A stretch of 64,000 nt of DNA from Euryhalocaulis caribicus (GCF_000412185.1 NZ_ASJA01000012.1:1-64000), one strand, 5' to 3'. Counted from the first letter of the stretch, positions 52,024 to 61,824 are shown. The notes: generated by a model from the sequence alone, not told the origin. Numbers and translations: made by a program.

Positions 52024-52773
52024 GTGATTATCTATCCCGCCATCGACCTCATGGAGGGCGCGGTCGTGCGCCTGAACAAGGGCCGTTTCGACCGCTCCAC
52101 CGAATACTCGACCCGTCCGGCGGAGGTTCTGGAGAGCTTCGCGGCGGCCGGGGCCGAGTGGACGCATATTGTCGATCTGGACGGCGCCCGCGCGGGCGAA
52201 CCGCGCCAGCATGACCTGATCGGCGAGCTGGCGGGCCAGACCGATCTTAAAATTCAGGCGGCGGGGGGCGTACGAAAGCGCGAGGATATTGCCCGCCTTC
52301 TGGATTCCGGCGTCACGCGCGTCGTCATCGGCTCCATGTGCGTGAAATCGCCCGATACGGTGGAAGCCTGGATCGCCGAATTCGGGACCGAACATATCGC
52401 CGCCGCGATGGATGTGCGGATGGAGGACAACGCCCCCGAAGTCGCCATTTCAGGCTGGGCGGAGGATTCCGGCATCGATCTGTGGACCGCGCTCAACGCC
52501 TTCCCGAAAGGCAAGCTGGTTCACCTGCTGACCACCGATGTAAACCGCGACGGCGCCATGAAGGGCCCGAATATGCGCCTGCTGGATCAGATGCGCGGGC
52601 GGCGGCCGGACCTCGACATTCAGGCTTCGGGCGGGGTGCGCGACATTGCCGATATCCGGGCGCTGGCCGAAATGGGCGCGGGCGGCGCGGTGGTCGGCAA
52701 AGCGCTGTATGAAAACCGTCTGGATCTGAAGGAGGCCCTGAGTGCTGGCGCGCCGGATCATCCCCTGCCTTGA
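52024..52773 (+). CDS. hisA: ProFAR isomerase (phosphoribosylformimino-AICAR-P isomerase)
   Basis: A 249-residue TIM-barrel isomerase. The catalytic aspartates are in [15 protein letters not shown] (about 3-17) and [14 protein letters not shown]; the phosphate sites are [12 protein letters not shown] and [11 protein letters not shown]. The start is a GTG one base after the hisH stop, giving the standard N terminus. It overlaps hisF by 32 bases. Confidence 0.96.
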   Translation: MIIYPAIDLMEGAVVRLNKGRFDRSTEYSTRPAEVLESFAAAGAEWTHIVDLDGARAGEPRQHDLIGELAGQTDLKIQAAGGVRKREDIARLLDSGVTRVVIGSMCVKSPDTVEAWIAEFGTEHIAAAMDVRMEDNAPEVAISGWAEDSGIDLWTALNAFPKGKLVHLLTTDVNRDGAMKGPNMRLLDQMRGRRPDLDIQASGGVRDIADIRALAEMGAGGAVVGKALYENRLDLKEALSAGAPDHPLP

Positions 52774-53509
52774 CGTAAAGGATCGCGCGGTCGTGAAGGG
52801 CGTGCGCTTTCGCGCGCATGAGCGCGTGGGCGACGCCGTGGCCCTGGCCGAAACCTATCGTGACGCCGGCGCGGACGAACTGGTCTTCTACGACATCACC
52901 GCCAGCGCGGAGCGACGCACGCTCGACTATGGCTGGGTGCGGGAAATCGCCCATGCGCTGGACATTCCGTTCTGCGTGGCCGGGGGAATCCGCAGCGTGG
53001 AGGCGGCGGTGAAATGTCTGGAGAACGGGGCGGACAAGGTTTCGATCAATTCCCCGGCGCTGGAACGCCCGGATCTGATCGACGAAATCGCCGCCGTGGC
53101 GGGCAGCCAGTGCGTGGTGGCCGGCGTCGATAGTTTGCATGTGAACAATGACTGGTTTGTCTATCAATACACAGGCAGCGAGGCGGCCACGCAGGAGTCC
53201 GGCCGCCGCACGCTGGACTGGATAAAAGAGGCGCAGGAGCGCGGCGCGGGAGAGATCGTCCTGAACTGCATGGATCAGGATGGCGTGCGCGCCGGATATG
53301 ACATCGGGCAGCTGCGCGCCGCGCGCGATCTCCTGACCATACCGCTGATCGCTTCCGGCGGGGCCGGGACGATGGCGCATTTCCGGGACGTGTTCGAGGG
53401 CGCGGATGTTTCGGGCGCGCTGGCCGCCAGCGTGTTTCACAAGAACGTATTTACGATACCTGATCTGAAAGAAAGGCTGGACCAATGGGGCGTGAGCGTC
53501 AGGCGCTGA
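52742..53509 (+). CDS. hisF: Imidazole glycerol phosphate synthase, cyclase subunit
   Basis: A 255-residue TIM-barrel cyclase that makes IGP and AICAR with ammonia channelled from HisH. Visible: [21 protein letters not shown] at the start with the catalytic Asp, [35 protein letters not shown] with the second Asp, and [11 protein letters not shown]. It starts with GTG inside hisA (32-base overlap) and ends inside hisIE (25-base overlap). Confidence 0.97.
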   Translation: MLARRIIPCLDVKDRAVVKGVRFRAHERVGDAVALAETYRDAGADELVFYDITASAERRTLDYGWVREIAHALDIPFCVAGGIRSVEAAVKCLENGADKVSINSPALERPDLIDEIAAVAGSQCVVAGVDSLHVNNDWFVYQYTGSEAATQESGRRTLDWIKEAQERGAGEIVLNCMDQDGVRAGYDIGQLRAARDLLTIPLIASGGAGTMAHFRDVFEGADVSGALAASVFHKNVFTIPDLKERLDQWGVSVRR

Positions 53510-54126
53510 CCGCGGCGGATATCGACACTCTGGACTGGGAAAAGGGCGAGGGCCTGATCCCGGCCATCGCGCAGGATGCGGATACGCTGCAGGTCCTGAT
53601 GCTGGCCTGGGTCAGCCGCGAGTCGCTGGCCGAGAGCTTCAGGACCGGGCAGGCGGTTTTCCATTCCCGTTCGCGCCAGTCGCTCTGGCGCAAGGGCGAG
53701 ACGTCGGGGAACACCCTGACCCTGAAAGCCATCCACCCCGATTGCGATCAGGACACGCTGCTGATGCTGGTCTCCCCCGCCGGGCCGGCCTGTCACCTGG
53801 AAACCACCAGCTGTTTCGGCGATGACGACGCGCCGGGGCTGGGCCGTCTGGCGCGGCTGGCCCGGACAGTGAAGAGCCGCAAGACCGCCTCCCCGGACGA
53901 GAGCTACACCGCAAGCCTGCTGGCTGAAGGGCCGATCCGCGCCGCGCAGAAGCTGGGCGAGGAAGGGGTTGAGACCGCGCTGGCCGGGGCCGCCGAAGAC
54001 CTGCCCCACCTGCACGAAGAGGCGGCGGATCTTCTCTACCATCTCGTCGTGTTGCTGGAATCGCGCGACACGTCGCTGAATGCGGTGCTGAAGGTTCTGG
54101 AAGACCGCGCTAGACAAGGGACATGA
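53485..54126 (+). CDS. hisIE: Bifunctional phosphoribosyl-AMP cyclohydrolase/phosphoribosyl-ATP pyrophosphatase
   Basis: A 213-residue fusion of HisI and HisE for steps two and three of histidine synthesis. Residues 18-120 are HisI ([36 protein letters not shown], zinc-binding DCDQD and CHLETTSCF). Residues 125-213 are HisE ([32 protein letters not shown]). Such fusion is usual in enterobacteria; many alphaproteobacteria encode the two separately. It is the last his gene, with a four-base overlap to apbC. Confidence 0.95.
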   Translation: MGRERQALTAADIDTLDWEKGEGLIPAIAQDADTLQVLMLAWVSRESLAESFRTGQAVFHSRSRQSLWRKGETSGNTLTLKAIHPDCDQDTLLMLVSPAGPACHLETTSCFGDDDAPGLGRLARLARTVKSRKTASPDESYTASLLAEGPIRAAQKLGEEGVETALAGAAEDLPHLHEEAADLLYHLVVLLESRDTSLNAVLKVLEDRARQGT

Positions 54127-55193
54127 CAGACCCCAGCGAAGCCCGCCTCCTGAAAGCTCTATCGGACGTCCGGATCCCGGACGGCAAGCGCGACATCGTT
54201 TCCGCCGGCCGCGTGGAGTCCGTAAGCGCGAAGGATGGCGCGGCGCAGCTTGTCCTCGCCGCCGATGGCGATGAACCGCAAGCCTGGGAACAGGTCTCGG
54301 AAGCCGCCCGGACGGCGCTGGCGGGCGTCGAGGGCGTGGAGAAAGCGCGCGTCATCCTCACCGCCCACAAGGCCGGGCCTTCGGTTCAGGAAACCGCGAA
54401 AAAGCCCGAAACCAAACCCGAAGCGCCGGACGGCGCGAAGGACGTCAAACGCATCATCGCTGTCGCGTCCGGCAAGGGCGGCGTGGGAAAATCCACGGTC
54501 ACAGCCAATCTGGCGGTGGCGCTGTCGCAACTGGGCCTGAAGGTCGGGCTTCTCGACGCCGACATCTACGGCCCCAGCCAGCCCAAGCTGCTGGGGCTTG
54601 AGGGACGGCCGGATTCCGACTCTGACCGCAAGCGCATCACGCCCATGTCCGCACACGGGCTGAAGGTCCTTTCCATCGGGTCGATGGTGGACGCGGAACA
54701 GCCCATGGTGTGGCGCGGGCCGATGACGTCCAACGCCATGCTGCAGATGCTGAACGAGGGGGATTGGGGCGCGCTGGACGTGCTGCTGGTCGACATGCCG
54801 CCCGGCACCGGCGACACGGCGCTGGGCCTGGCCCAGACCAAGCGGCTGAATGGCGCGGTCATCGTCTCGACGCCGCAGGACCTCGCCCTGATCGACGCGC
54901 GGCGCTCCATCGCGATGTTCGATAAGGTGAATGTGCCGGTGTTCGGCGTGATCGAGAATATGAGCCAGTTCATCTGCCCGCATTGCGGCCAGGCCAGCGA
55001 TATCTTCGGTCATGGCGGCGCCCGGCATGAGGCGGAGGAACGCGGCCTGCCCTTCCTCGGCGAAATCCCGCTGACCATGCGTCTGCGCGAGTCGGGGGAA
55101 GAGGGCGCGCCGCTGGTCGCCACAGCCCCGGAAGACCCGGCGTCCGTCGTCTATTTCGACGTGGCGCGGACGCTGGTGGAGCGACTGCGCTGA
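54123..55193 (+). CDS. apbC: Iron-sulfur cluster carrier ATPase ApbC/Mrp
   Basis: A 356-residue Mrp/NBP35-family P-loop ATPase that carries and transfers [4Fe-4S] clusters. Residues 1-85 are a MIP18 (DUF59)-like domain, 100-356 the ATPase with the deviant Walker [26 protein letters not shown] and the CPHC cluster motif ([10 protein letters not shown]). It overlaps hisIE by four bases and so is likely co-transcribed with the his operon; no direct link to histidine is known. Confidence 0.94.
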   Translation: MTDPSEARLLKALSDVRIPDGKRDIVSAGRVESVSAKDGAAQLVLAADGDEPQAWEQVSEAARTALAGVEGVEKARVILTAHKAGPSVQETAKKPETKPEAPDGAKDVKRIIAVASGKGGVGKSTVTANLAVALSQLGLKVGLLDADIYGPSQPKLLGLEGRPDSDSDRKRITPMSAHGLKVLSIGSMVDAEQPMVWRGPMTSNAMLQMLNEGDWGALDVLLVDMPPGTGDTALGLAQTKRLNGAVIVSTPQDLALIDARRSIAMFDKVNVPVFGVIENMSQFICPHCGQASDIFGHGGARHEAEERGLPFLGEIPLTMRLRESGEEGAPLVATAPEDPASVVYFDVARTLVERLR

Positions 55194-55206
55194 TCTTCAC
55201 GGGAGT

Positions 55207-55297
55207 CCCCGGAATTGGCGCAGCCAATGTCCGGGGTCCAGAAAGGGCGGCGAACGAGAAGTCTGGATCCCGGATAAACGCTGCGCGTTTTCCGGGA
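55207..55297. repeat. Inverted pair of REP-type hairpins
   Basis: Two stem-loops face each other: CCCCGGA-a-TTGGC-gca-GCCAA-tg-TCCGGGG (55207-55236) and TCCCGGA-taAACGC-tgc-GCGTT-tt-TCCGGGA (55268-55297), joined by GTCCAGA and its inverse TCTGGAT. They lie between the convergent apbC and ABC-transporter genes. The hairpin design (outer CCGGA/TCCGG, mismatch, inner GC stem) resembles the ends of the repeat elements at 5.8 and 6.3 kb. Confidence 0.75.
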
Positions 55298-55323
55298 GCT
55301 ATGAAGAGGTTCGGGAGCTGAGG

Positions 55324-56067
55324 TCAGGCGAGTTCTAGATCGCCATTTTGCCGCCTTACGCCGAACACCCGCTCCAGTATCTTATCGCTCAACGCCTCGT
55401 CCGGCGCCCCGTCGGCGGCGATGCGGCCCTGATCCATGACGATGATCCGGCTGGCAAAGCGCGCGGCCAGCGAGAGATCGTGCAGCGCGGTCAGCACCAG
55501 CGTTCCGCGTCCGGCCTGGTCTTGCAACGCCTGCAAGACGCTCAACTGATGCGCCGGGTCCAGCGCCGCCGTGGGCTCGTCGGCCAGCAGGACCGGGGCC
55601 TCCACGGCAAAGGCGCGCGCCAGCAGGATGCGCACCCGCTCGCCCCCGGACAGGGTGTCGACATTGCGGTCCGCAAAGCCGTTGGCGTCGGCGGCGTCCA
55701 GTCCGCGTTCGATGGCGGCGCGGTCCATTTCGCTTTCGCGCCGCATCGGTCCGGCAAAGGGGTGCCGGCCCAGCGCCACCAGCGCCCGGCCGCTCATCGG
55801 CCATGCCGCGCGCCGTTCCTGAGGCAGATAGGCGATGGTCCGTCCACGTTGCCGCGGGGGCATCGCGGCGATCGCGCCGCCGTCCAGCGTCACCGCGCCG
55901 GCCTGAAGCGGCGTCAGTCCGCACGCCGCGCGCAATAGCGTTGTCTTGCCCGACCCGTTTGGCCCGACCAGCGCCACCAGTCCGCGTTCGGCGGCAAAGC
56001 TGACATCCGTGATGGCATTCTGCGCGCCCAGCCGCACGGTGACGTTATCGAAGCTGAGCGCGCTCAT
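55324..56067 (-). CDS. ABC transporter ATPase, iron-siderophore/heme/B12 type
   Basis: A 247-residue FecE/FepC/HmuV-like ATPase. Walker A is LVGPNGSGKTTLL (about 36-48), the signature LSGGERVRILLARAF, and Walker B PVLLADEPTAALDP, followed by the switch His in ALHDLSLAARFA. It energises the permease encoded directly upstream (ATGA overlap). No periplasmic binding protein or TonB receptor gene lies in the window, so the ligand is uncertain. ATG 56067 gives a full-length ATPase; the longer open frame upstream is antisense-like noise over the permease. Confidence 0.93.
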   Translation of the reverse strand: MSALSFDNVTVRLGAQNAITDVSFAAERGLVALVGPNGSGKTTLLRAACGLTPLQAGAVTLDGGAIAAMPPRQRGRTIAYLPQERRAAWPMSGRALVALGRHPFAGPMRRESEMDRAAIERGLDAADANGFADRNVDTLSGGERVRILLARAFAVEAPVLLADEPTAALDPAHQLSVLQALQDQAGRGTLVLTALHDLSLAARFASRIIVMDQGRIAADGAPDEALSDKILERVFGVRRQNGDLELA

Positions 56068-57050
56068 GCCGTCCTCGCCCTGTTGGACCGGATCAGCCAG
56101 AAGAAGAAGGGGGCGCCGACCAGCGCCGTCAGGACGCCCAGATAGATCGGCGTGCCGAAGCCCGAAAGCGCCCGCACCCCGATATCGGCGGCGTTCAGCA
56201 GCGCCGCGCCCAGAAAGGCGGCGGGCAGGATGGCCTTGCCCGGCGCATGACCCACAAATGGCCGCGCCAGATGCGGCGCCACCAGGCCGATAAATCCGAT
56301 CGCCCCCGCCGCAGCGACCGACGCGCCCACCGCCAGCGTCGCCCCGATCACCACGATCAATCGCGTGCGCGGCACGTTCACGCCAAGGCTTGCCGCCGCG
56401 TCCTCGCCAAGGCTGAGCGCGTCCAGCGCGCCGCGCTGCGTCAACAGAACGGCGATGCCCGCGATAATCAGCGGCCCGGTTATCATCATGTCGCGCGCAT
56501 TGGCATCGCGCAGCGATCCCATCAGCCAGTAGGCAATTTCCGAAAGCGCCCACGGATTGGGGGCCATGTTCAGCGCCAAAGCGGTCAACGCATTGGCGAA
56601 CGCCGCCACGGCCACCCCGGCCAGGATCAGGGTCAGCGCGCTGGCCCCGCGTCCGGCGACCGCGAACAGCGCGATCACGCCCAGCGCCCCGCCGCCCATT
56701 GCAGCCAGCGGCACGATGTCGAACCCAAGGCCGAAATACAGCGCGATCACCGCGCCCAGAGAGGCGGAGGACGTGACGCCCACAATGCCCGGATCGGCCA
56801 GCGGATTGCGGAAATAGCCCTGAAGCCCGGCCCCGGCCGCGCCCAGCGCCCCGCCCACCAGCGCGCCCAGCAGGGCGCGGGGAAAGCGGATCTCGCGGGC
56901 GATGGCCACGGCCTCGTCACCGCCGGCCCCGAACAGCGCGGCAACCGCGCCAACCGGACCCATCGGATAGGCGCCAAAGCCCAGCGCCGCGACAAACAGG
57001 ATCGCCGCCAGCGCCGCAAACCCCAGCGTCGCCTTGACCTCCGCGTTCAC
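56064..57050 (-). CDS. FecCD-family ABC transporter permease
   Basis: A 328-residue permease with about ten transmembrane helices, of the BtuC/FhuB/HmuU family that imports siderophores, heme or cobalamin. Recognisable are REIRFPRALLGALVGGALGAAGAGLQGYFRNPLADPGIVGVTS spread over about 50-95 and GAIGFIGLVAPHLARPFVGH near 240. GTG 57050 gives a family-length protein and overlaps the stop of the upstream hydrolase by four bases (GTGA). Confidence 0.92.
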   Translation of the reverse strand: MNAEVKATLGFAALAAILFVAALGFGAYPMGPVGAVAALFGAGGDEAVAIAREIRFPRALLGALVGGALGAAGAGLQGYFRNPLADPGIVGVTSSASLGAVIALYFGLGFDIVPLAAMGGGALGVIALFAVAGRGASALTLILAGVAVAAFANALTALALNMAPNPWALSEIAYWLMGSLRDANARDMMITGPLIIAGIAVLLTQRGALDALSLGEDAAASLGVNVPRTRLIVVIGATLAVGASVAAAGAIGFIGLVAPHLARPFVGHAPGKAILPAAFLGAALLNAADIGVRALSGFGTPIYLGVLTALVGAPFFFWLIRSNRARTA

Positions 57051-58024
57051 GATTGCGGGCGCGGCCAGGCCGAGAGCAGCGTCCTCAACGCCGCGATCAG
57101 GGCCAGCGGCTGATCCAGCATCAGGTGGTGGCGCGCCTCGGGGATAGAGATCATCGGCGTGCCTTCGGGCAGGATGCTGGCCATGTAGCGCCACACCTCG
57201 CCGGTCAGCAGGGCTGAAATCTCGCCGCGCATGACGGCCAGCGGACAGGCGACGTCCTTCAGATATTCAGCCGGCGCGTGATCGGGATATTGCATTTTCT
57301 GCCACAGCGCCGGATCGAACTTCCATGTCCAGCCCTGCTCCCCCTCGCCGGTCGTCACGGGTTTCAGGCTGTGCCGGGCGATATGATCCACGATGTACGG
57401 GTTCTCACAATCCTGATCGGGCAGCAGGCGGAAACGCGCCAGCGCCTCGGGCAGGTCTTTATATATACGGCCGCCGCGCTTGGGCGGGGCGGAGCGGCGT
57501 TGCTCGCCCGGCGGACGGATCGGGGAATCCAGGATCACGGCCCCGCCGATGTCTTCCCCGAACTGGCGCGCCAGCTCCATCATCACGAAGCCGCCGAAGG
57601 AATGGCCGATCATGACCGGCTTCACGCCGGATTTCATGGCGCCGGAATCTTTCGCCGCGGTCATCACTTCGCGCGCATAGATTTCCTGCCGGTATTCGTC
57701 CCGCCAGTCGGATTCGCCCATGCCGGAGAGGTTCAGCGCCGTGACGCAGCGATGTTTGGCCAGCGCCGGACCGATGAAATCCCACCATTTCATGTGCGCC
57801 ACGCCGCCATGCACCAGAACGACGCCCGGCTTGCCGGGATCGCCCCAGCGCTGCCAGGTGATGCGCGCCCCTTCCACCTCGCTCTCGCCCGGTTCGGGCT
57901 CGTTCCCGATCAGCGCCTCGAACCAGCCGGGGCGGGGCGGCCGGTCGCCGCCATAGCGGGCCAGCGGGAATGTGCGTTCGGGGCGGCCGTCGGGATTGTC
58001 GACGGTGGGTTTCGTCTTCGGCAT
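57047..58024 (-). CDS. Alpha/beta hydrolase coupled to the FecCD transporter
   Basis: A 325-residue serine hydrolase. Motifs: LVHGGVAHMKWWDFIGPAL (oxyanion region), the nucleophile elbow VMIGHSFGGFVMMEL, and the catalytic His in PEARHHLMLDQP. It is the first gene of a three-gene operon with the permease and ATPase, all joined by four-base overlaps. Hydrolases in iron-uptake operons can cleave ester siderophores, but this is only suggested by position; the sequence also fits general esterases. ATG 58024 gives a polar N terminus; the open frame extends 12 codons further. Confidence 0.86.
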   Translation of the reverse strand: MPKTKPTVDNPDGRPERTFPLARYGGDRPPRPGWFEALIGNEPEPGESEVEGARITWQRWGDPGKPGVVLVHGGVAHMKWWDFIGPALAKHRCVTALNLSGMGESDWRDEYRQEIYAREVMTAAKDSGAMKSGVKPVMIGHSFGGFVMMELARQFGEDIGGAVILDSPIRPPGEQRRSAPPKRGGRIYKDLPEALARFRLLPDQDCENPYIVDHIARHSLKPVTTGEGEQGWTWKFDPALWQKMQYPDHAPAEYLKDVACPLAVMRGEISALLTGEVWRYMASILPEGTPMISIPEARHHLMLDQPLALIAALRTLLSAWPRPQS

Positions 58025-58169
58025 GAATTGAGCGGTATATCCGCTTGTGCGCCGCGTCAATTAAGTGCGGCGCGAGTCTGGAGCGCGGCGGCGCCTGTGT
58101 TTAATCTGGCGCCGGAGATGCAGGCAAAAGCTCAACTTCAAGCTTGGACCGGGTGGGGATGATTACGCC

Positions 58170-59066
58170 ATGAATGATGAAAACAACGTCTATACGATGA
58201 CGTCCCAGACCATTTTCCCGCCCGCGCGGCCGCGGGCAAACGCGCCCGAGCCGCGGGGAAAACCGCTGCTGGAGGCGCTGGCGCCGGAGGGGACGACCGT
58301 CGAGAGCCTGACGCTGGAAGGGGCCGCGGGCACGATCTCCGCGGCGATTGCCCGCCGCGCAGCGCCCGGTCCGCTGATCCTGTTTCTGGGCGGCAATAAT
58401 CATTACATGGTCAAGCACGGGGCCAATAATGTCGAAAAGCTGATCCGTTTCGGCGACGTTCTGATGTTCGACCACCCCGGCTATGGCGACAGCGAAGGCC
58501 CGGCGCATTTCTCCAATATCCTGCCCGCCGGGGCGCGCATGGTCGGCCATGCGAAGGAACTGGCGGCGCAGCGCGGCCAGAAAACCGTTATCTGGTCGGC
58601 CTCGTTTGGCGGCTATATGGCCATCAAGGGCGCGGCGGAATACGGGCCGGACGCTCTTATCCTTGAAGGGCTGGCCCCCAGCGCGGTGGACTGGGCGCAT
58701 GCGCTCGGCGCGCGTCACGGCCGTTCCAAGGCGCGGGTGGAGCGCGCCATGGTGGAGGGCGGCGTGCCTGACCCTATTGTCTCCTATGACGGTCCGGTTC
58801 TGCAGCTCGCCGGTATGGGCGACACCGTCGTGCCCATCGATCTGTCGCGGAAACTGAAAACCTGGTTCGAGGAGCGCAGCGTCGATCTGGCCTATAAGGA
58901 AGTCGATGTGGCCTCTCATGATTTGCGGGTCAGTCAGGAAACGATGCGCGTTGCGCGCGATTTCCTGATCGCCAGGGGCGTCATGACGGCGGAACAGGTT
59001 CTCGATCCGCTCAGCTTCCGGTCCAACGCGATCAGCTTCCAGTCGGGCTCCGGCGCCGTGAACTGA
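58170..59066 (+). CDS. Alpha/beta-hydrolase-fold protein
   Basis: A 298-residue protein with a typical hydrolase core: LILFLGGNNHYMVKHGANN (oxyanion loop), DHPGYGDSEG, the nucleophile elbow IWSASFGGYMAIKGA with Ser, Asp in AGMGDTVVP and His in VASHDLRVSQE. This resembles the BAAT/acyl-CoA thioesterase or dienelactone-hydrolase-like group with no closer assignment. The N-terminal 50 residues are polar and lack a signal peptide. A second in-frame ATG at 58197 is possible. It diverges from the hydrolase-transporter operon. Confidence 0.83.
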   Translation: MNDENNVYTMTSQTIFPPARPRANAPEPRGKPLLEALAPEGTTVESLTLEGAAGTISAAIARRAAPGPLILFLGGNNHYMVKHGANNVEKLIRFGDVLMFDHPGYGDSEGPAHFSNILPAGARMVGHAKELAAQRGQKTVIWSASFGGYMAIKGAAEYGPDALILEGLAPSAVDWAHALGARHGRSKARVERAMVEGGVPDPIVSYDGPVLQLAGMGDTVVPIDLSRKLKTWFEERSVDLAYKEVDVASHDLRVSQETMRVARDFLIARGVMTAEQVLDPLSFRSNAISFQSGSGAVN

Positions 59067-59248
59067 CCGCCCGGTCAGATGATGGACCAGGTCTTAACCG
59101 GACCCGCGACCTGCGGGGCGCCCCGTTTCACCGCGAATTAACGACGTCTTCTAACCCCGTTTTTACCGCCGCTGTCCCATAACGGGTCGCGAAAGACAAA
59201 AGGGCGCCGCCGTACGCTGTGCGCGCTCGATACGGGGACAAGGGTGTG

Positions 59249-60724
59249 ATGGTGAAGACGATCCTGATCGTGGACGACGATCCGGCCCAGCGCCGGCTGA
59301 TGCAGGCCGTGATCGAGAAGCAGGGCTTCCGCGCCCTGCAGGCCGATGGCGGCGAAGTCGCGCTGGAAATGCTGAACGGGAAGAATCCCGAAGGCGTCGA
59401 TCTGGTCCTTTTGGACCTCGTCATGCCCGGCATGTCCGGCATGGAGACGCTGGAGATCGTGTCCCGGCAATATCCGGATATCCCGGTTATCGTATTGACC
59501 GCACAAGGCGGCATCGAGACCGTGGTGAAGGCCATGCAGGCCGGCGCGGTGGACTTTTCGGTGAAGCCGGCCAGCCCGGAGCGCATCGGGGTGGGCATCC
59601 GGAATGCCCTGAAGCTCAGCCAGCTTTCAGGCGAAGTCACGCGCCTGAAGACCAAGAATGACGGTGCGCTGACATTCGAGAACATGATCTCTGCCGCCCC
59701 CGTCATGCGCCAGGTCGTACGGCTGGGCCAGCGCGCGGCAAAATCCAATATTCCGATCCTGATTACCGGTGAATCCGGCGTCGGCAAGGAGCTGATCGCG
59801 CGGGCCATTCAAGGCGAAAGCGACCGTTCGGGCCGTCCTTTCATCACCGTGAACTGCGGCGCCATCCCGGAAAACCTCGTCGAATCCATCCTGTTCGGGC
59901 ACGAGAAGGGCTCTTTCACCGGCGCGGACAAGAAACATATCGGCAAATTCCAGGAAGCTTCCGGGGGAACCCTGTTCCTGGACGAGGTCGGCGAACTGCC
60001 GCTGGACATGCAGGTCAAGCTGCTGCGCGTCCTGCAGGAGGGCGAGGTCGATCCCGTCGGTTCAAAGAAGCCGGTGAAGGTGGATGTGCGCATTATCTCC
60101 GCCACCAACCGGGATTTGAGCGAACAGGTGCGTGAGGGCGCGTTCCGCGAGGATCTTTTCTACCGCCTCAATGTCTTCCCGATCGAGGCGCCGCCCCTGC
60201 GCGACCGCAAACAGGACATCCCGGCCCTGGTCGAGCATTTCATCCAGCGTTTCAACGCGCAGGAAAACCGCAATATCCAGAGCGCCACGCCTGAAACCCT
60301 GGCCATGCTGAAAGGCGAATACTGGCCCGGCAATGTGCGGCAGCTGGAGAATATGATCTTCCGCGCCGTCATCCTTTCCGACGGGGAAGAGCTGCATCCG
60401 GAGGATTTTCCGCACCTGACCGGCGTCGCCCCGGTGTTCGACGACGAGGATCACGCCGAGCCGGAACCGATCAATGGCGTGGAAACGCATGCAGACGCGG
60501 CGGAGGCCCTGATCGAGCACGCTGCGCCGGTGCCGATGATGGACGATAACGGCCATCTGCGTCCGCTGGAGGAGATCGAACGCGACCTGATCCAGTTCGC
60601 GATCGAGACCTATGCCGGCCGCATGGCGGAAGTCGCCCGCCGTCTCGGCATTGGCCGTTCGACCCTCTATCGCAAGGTGCGGGAGCACGAACTGGAAGTG
60701 GACTCGGCGCGCGAGGCGAGCTGA
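59249..60724 (+). CDS. Sigma-54-dependent response regulator, TacA-like
   Basis: A 491-residue NtrC-type activator. The receiver (1-120) has Asp56 in LVLLDLVMPGMSG. The AAA+ domain (about 145-380) has Walker A GESGVGKE (174-181), the sigma-54 contact loop GSFTGA (221-226; GAFTGA in most relatives) and Walker B TLFLDEVGELP. The C-terminal Fis-type HTH is EVARRLGIGRSTLYRKVREHEL. The receiver start (KTILIVDDDPAQRRLMQAVI) resembles Caulobacter TacA, a phosphorelay-controlled regulator of stalk genes; orthology is likely but not certain. It stands alone. Confidence 0.92.
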   Translation: MVKTILIVDDDPAQRRLMQAVIEKQGFRALQADGGEVALEMLNGKNPEGVDLVLLDLVMPGMSGMETLEIVSRQYPDIPVIVLTAQGGIETVVKAMQAGAVDFSVKPASPERIGVGIRNALKLSQLSGEVTRLKTKNDGALTFENMISAAPVMRQVVRLGQRAAKSNIPILITGESGVGKELIARAIQGESDRSGRPFITVNCGAIPENLVESILFGHEKGSFTGADKKHIGKFQEASGGTLFLDEVGELPLDMQVKLLRVLQEGEVDPVGSKKPVKVDVRIISATNRDLSEQVREGAFREDLFYRLNVFPIEAPPLRDRKQDIPALVEHFIQRFNAQENRNIQSATPETLAMLKGEYWPGNVRQLENMIFRAVILSDGEELHPEDFPHLTGVAPVFDDEDHAEPEPINGVETHADAAEALIEHAAPVPMMDDNGHLRPLEEIERDLIQFAIETYAGRMAEVARRLGIGRSTLYRKVREHELEVDSAREAS

Positions 60725-60730
60725 AGCGCC

Positions 60731-61234
60731 TCAGGCAATCGCTGGCCGCTTTGGCCAGATCATCTCGAAGCGTTCAAACACGGCGGGGGTTTCATCTGAG
60801 AAGGTGAAGCCCTCGCGCTTTGCCTGGCGCCGGAAAAAGTCGCGGTGCTGGCGCAGCCAGGCCGCCCGGCTTCGCGGCCCTTCGCCTTCCGACCAGGCAA
60901 AATCCCGCGTCACTTCGATGAAGGATTTTATGGCCACGCGGGTAGTCCGGATGACGGCGCGCGGCCGCCGCAATCCATCTATCACCAGCGAAAGATCGTC
61001 AATTTCGGGCATGCGCGCGCCGGATTCGTAGTCCCTCACCAGGCTGATGCAGGCGCGCTTCTTCCCGGAAACAATATAGCTGGCCAGCAGATTGGCGAGG
61101 CTTTGCGTATCGCCGAACCAGCAGACCTCGGCAGGGCGCCGCCAGGGCCGCGCGGTATCGGTCAGGAAGTCGCGCCAGAAAGTCGCCTGTCGCGGGCTCA
61201 GGCGGGGATCGGGTTTGATCTGGAGTGGCCGCAT
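60731..61234 (-). CDS. ASCH-domain protein
   Basis: A 167-residue protein whose central part matches the ASCH (PUA-like) fold: WFGDTQSLANLLASYIVSGKKRACISL, then RAVIRTTRVAIKSFIEVTRDFAWSEGEGPRSRAAW and HRDFFRRQ. Such proteins are thought to bind RNA or act on nucleosides (some relatives hydrolyse N4-acetylcytidine). The pattern EGEG..S...WR..H..FF is typical of the standalone group. It is the downstream member of a pair with the 158-residue gene, four bases apart. Confidence 0.85.
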   Translation of the reverse strand: MRPLQIKPDPRLSPRQATFWRDFLTDTARPWRRPAEVCWFGDTQSLANLLASYIVSGKKRACISLVRDYESGARMPEIDDLSLVIDGLRRPRAVIRTTRVAIKSFIEVTRDFAWSEGEGPRSRAAWLRQHRDFFRRQAKREGFTFSDETPAVFERFEMIWPKRPAIA

Positions 61235-61238
61235 GGCG

Positions 61239-61715
61239 CTAGTCCTCCTCCTTGCCTCCCTTGACGACAGTCAGTTTTGGCGGGCCGGACGGGCGCGGCG
61301 CGGCCGCCGGGGGCGCAGGCGCGTCCGCGTCCGGCGCATCGGGTTCAAAATCGTCGGATATGTCGCGGACATTCGCTCGCGGCTGGAATCCCTTGCCGCG
61401 GTTCATGGGCTTGCGGGCCTGCAGGCCGCCGCCGCGCTTCATGGGTTTGCGCGCCTTGCCGGAGGCCTTCTTGTGGATTTCCTTGACCTTGTGGTTCTGC
61501 AGGGCCGAGAGCGGCTCTGAAAGGTCGCCCTTTTCCGGATTGGCGAAGGCGGAGCCGTACTCTTCCAGCCGCTCCTCGACGGAGGCGATGAACTCGGCCT
61601 CCCACTCGGAAAGGCTGATTTCCTCGCCTTCGCCCTGTTCTTCGCTTTTGCGCTTGGCGCGGCGCAGCCGGGCCAGCGCCTTGCGGGTCTTTTTCTCGTC
61701 GACCCGGCGCGTCAT
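61239..61715 (-). CDS. Conserved basic/acidic protein of unknown function
   Basis: A 158-residue low-complexity protein. The N-terminal half is helical and highly charged (KKTRKALARLRRAKRKSEEQGEGEEISLSEWEAEFIASVEERLEEY). The middle is basic with repeated units (RKPMKRGGGLQARKPMNRGKGF), and the tail is acidic and Pro/Ala-rich. This suggests a largely unfolded nucleic-acid-binding protein. I do not recognise a characterised family. Its position four bases upstream of the ASCH gene suggests co-expression. Confidence 0.7.
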   Translation of the reverse strand: MTRRVDEKKTRKALARLRRAKRKSEEQGEGEEISLSEWEAEFIASVEERLEEYGSAFANPEKGDLSEPLSALQNHKVKEIHKKASGKARKPMKRGGGLQARKPMNRGKGFQPRANVRDISDDFEPDAPDADAPAPPAAAPRPSGPPKLTVVKGGKEED

Positions 61716-61824
61716 GGCGTTTCCTCTGTCCGGGCGCTTTTGCCGGATCGCATCCGGCGCGCCTCGTTCTTACACAGGAATTATCTGTCGCCCGCGCCTT
61801 GCGGGTCAATATCGCGCGGGGAAA

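Noticed and set aside
59130-59175. TTAA and TAAC motifs upstream of the sigma-54 regulator as a CtrA box
   Set aside because: The half-sites are not spaced by seven bases and do not fit the consensus.
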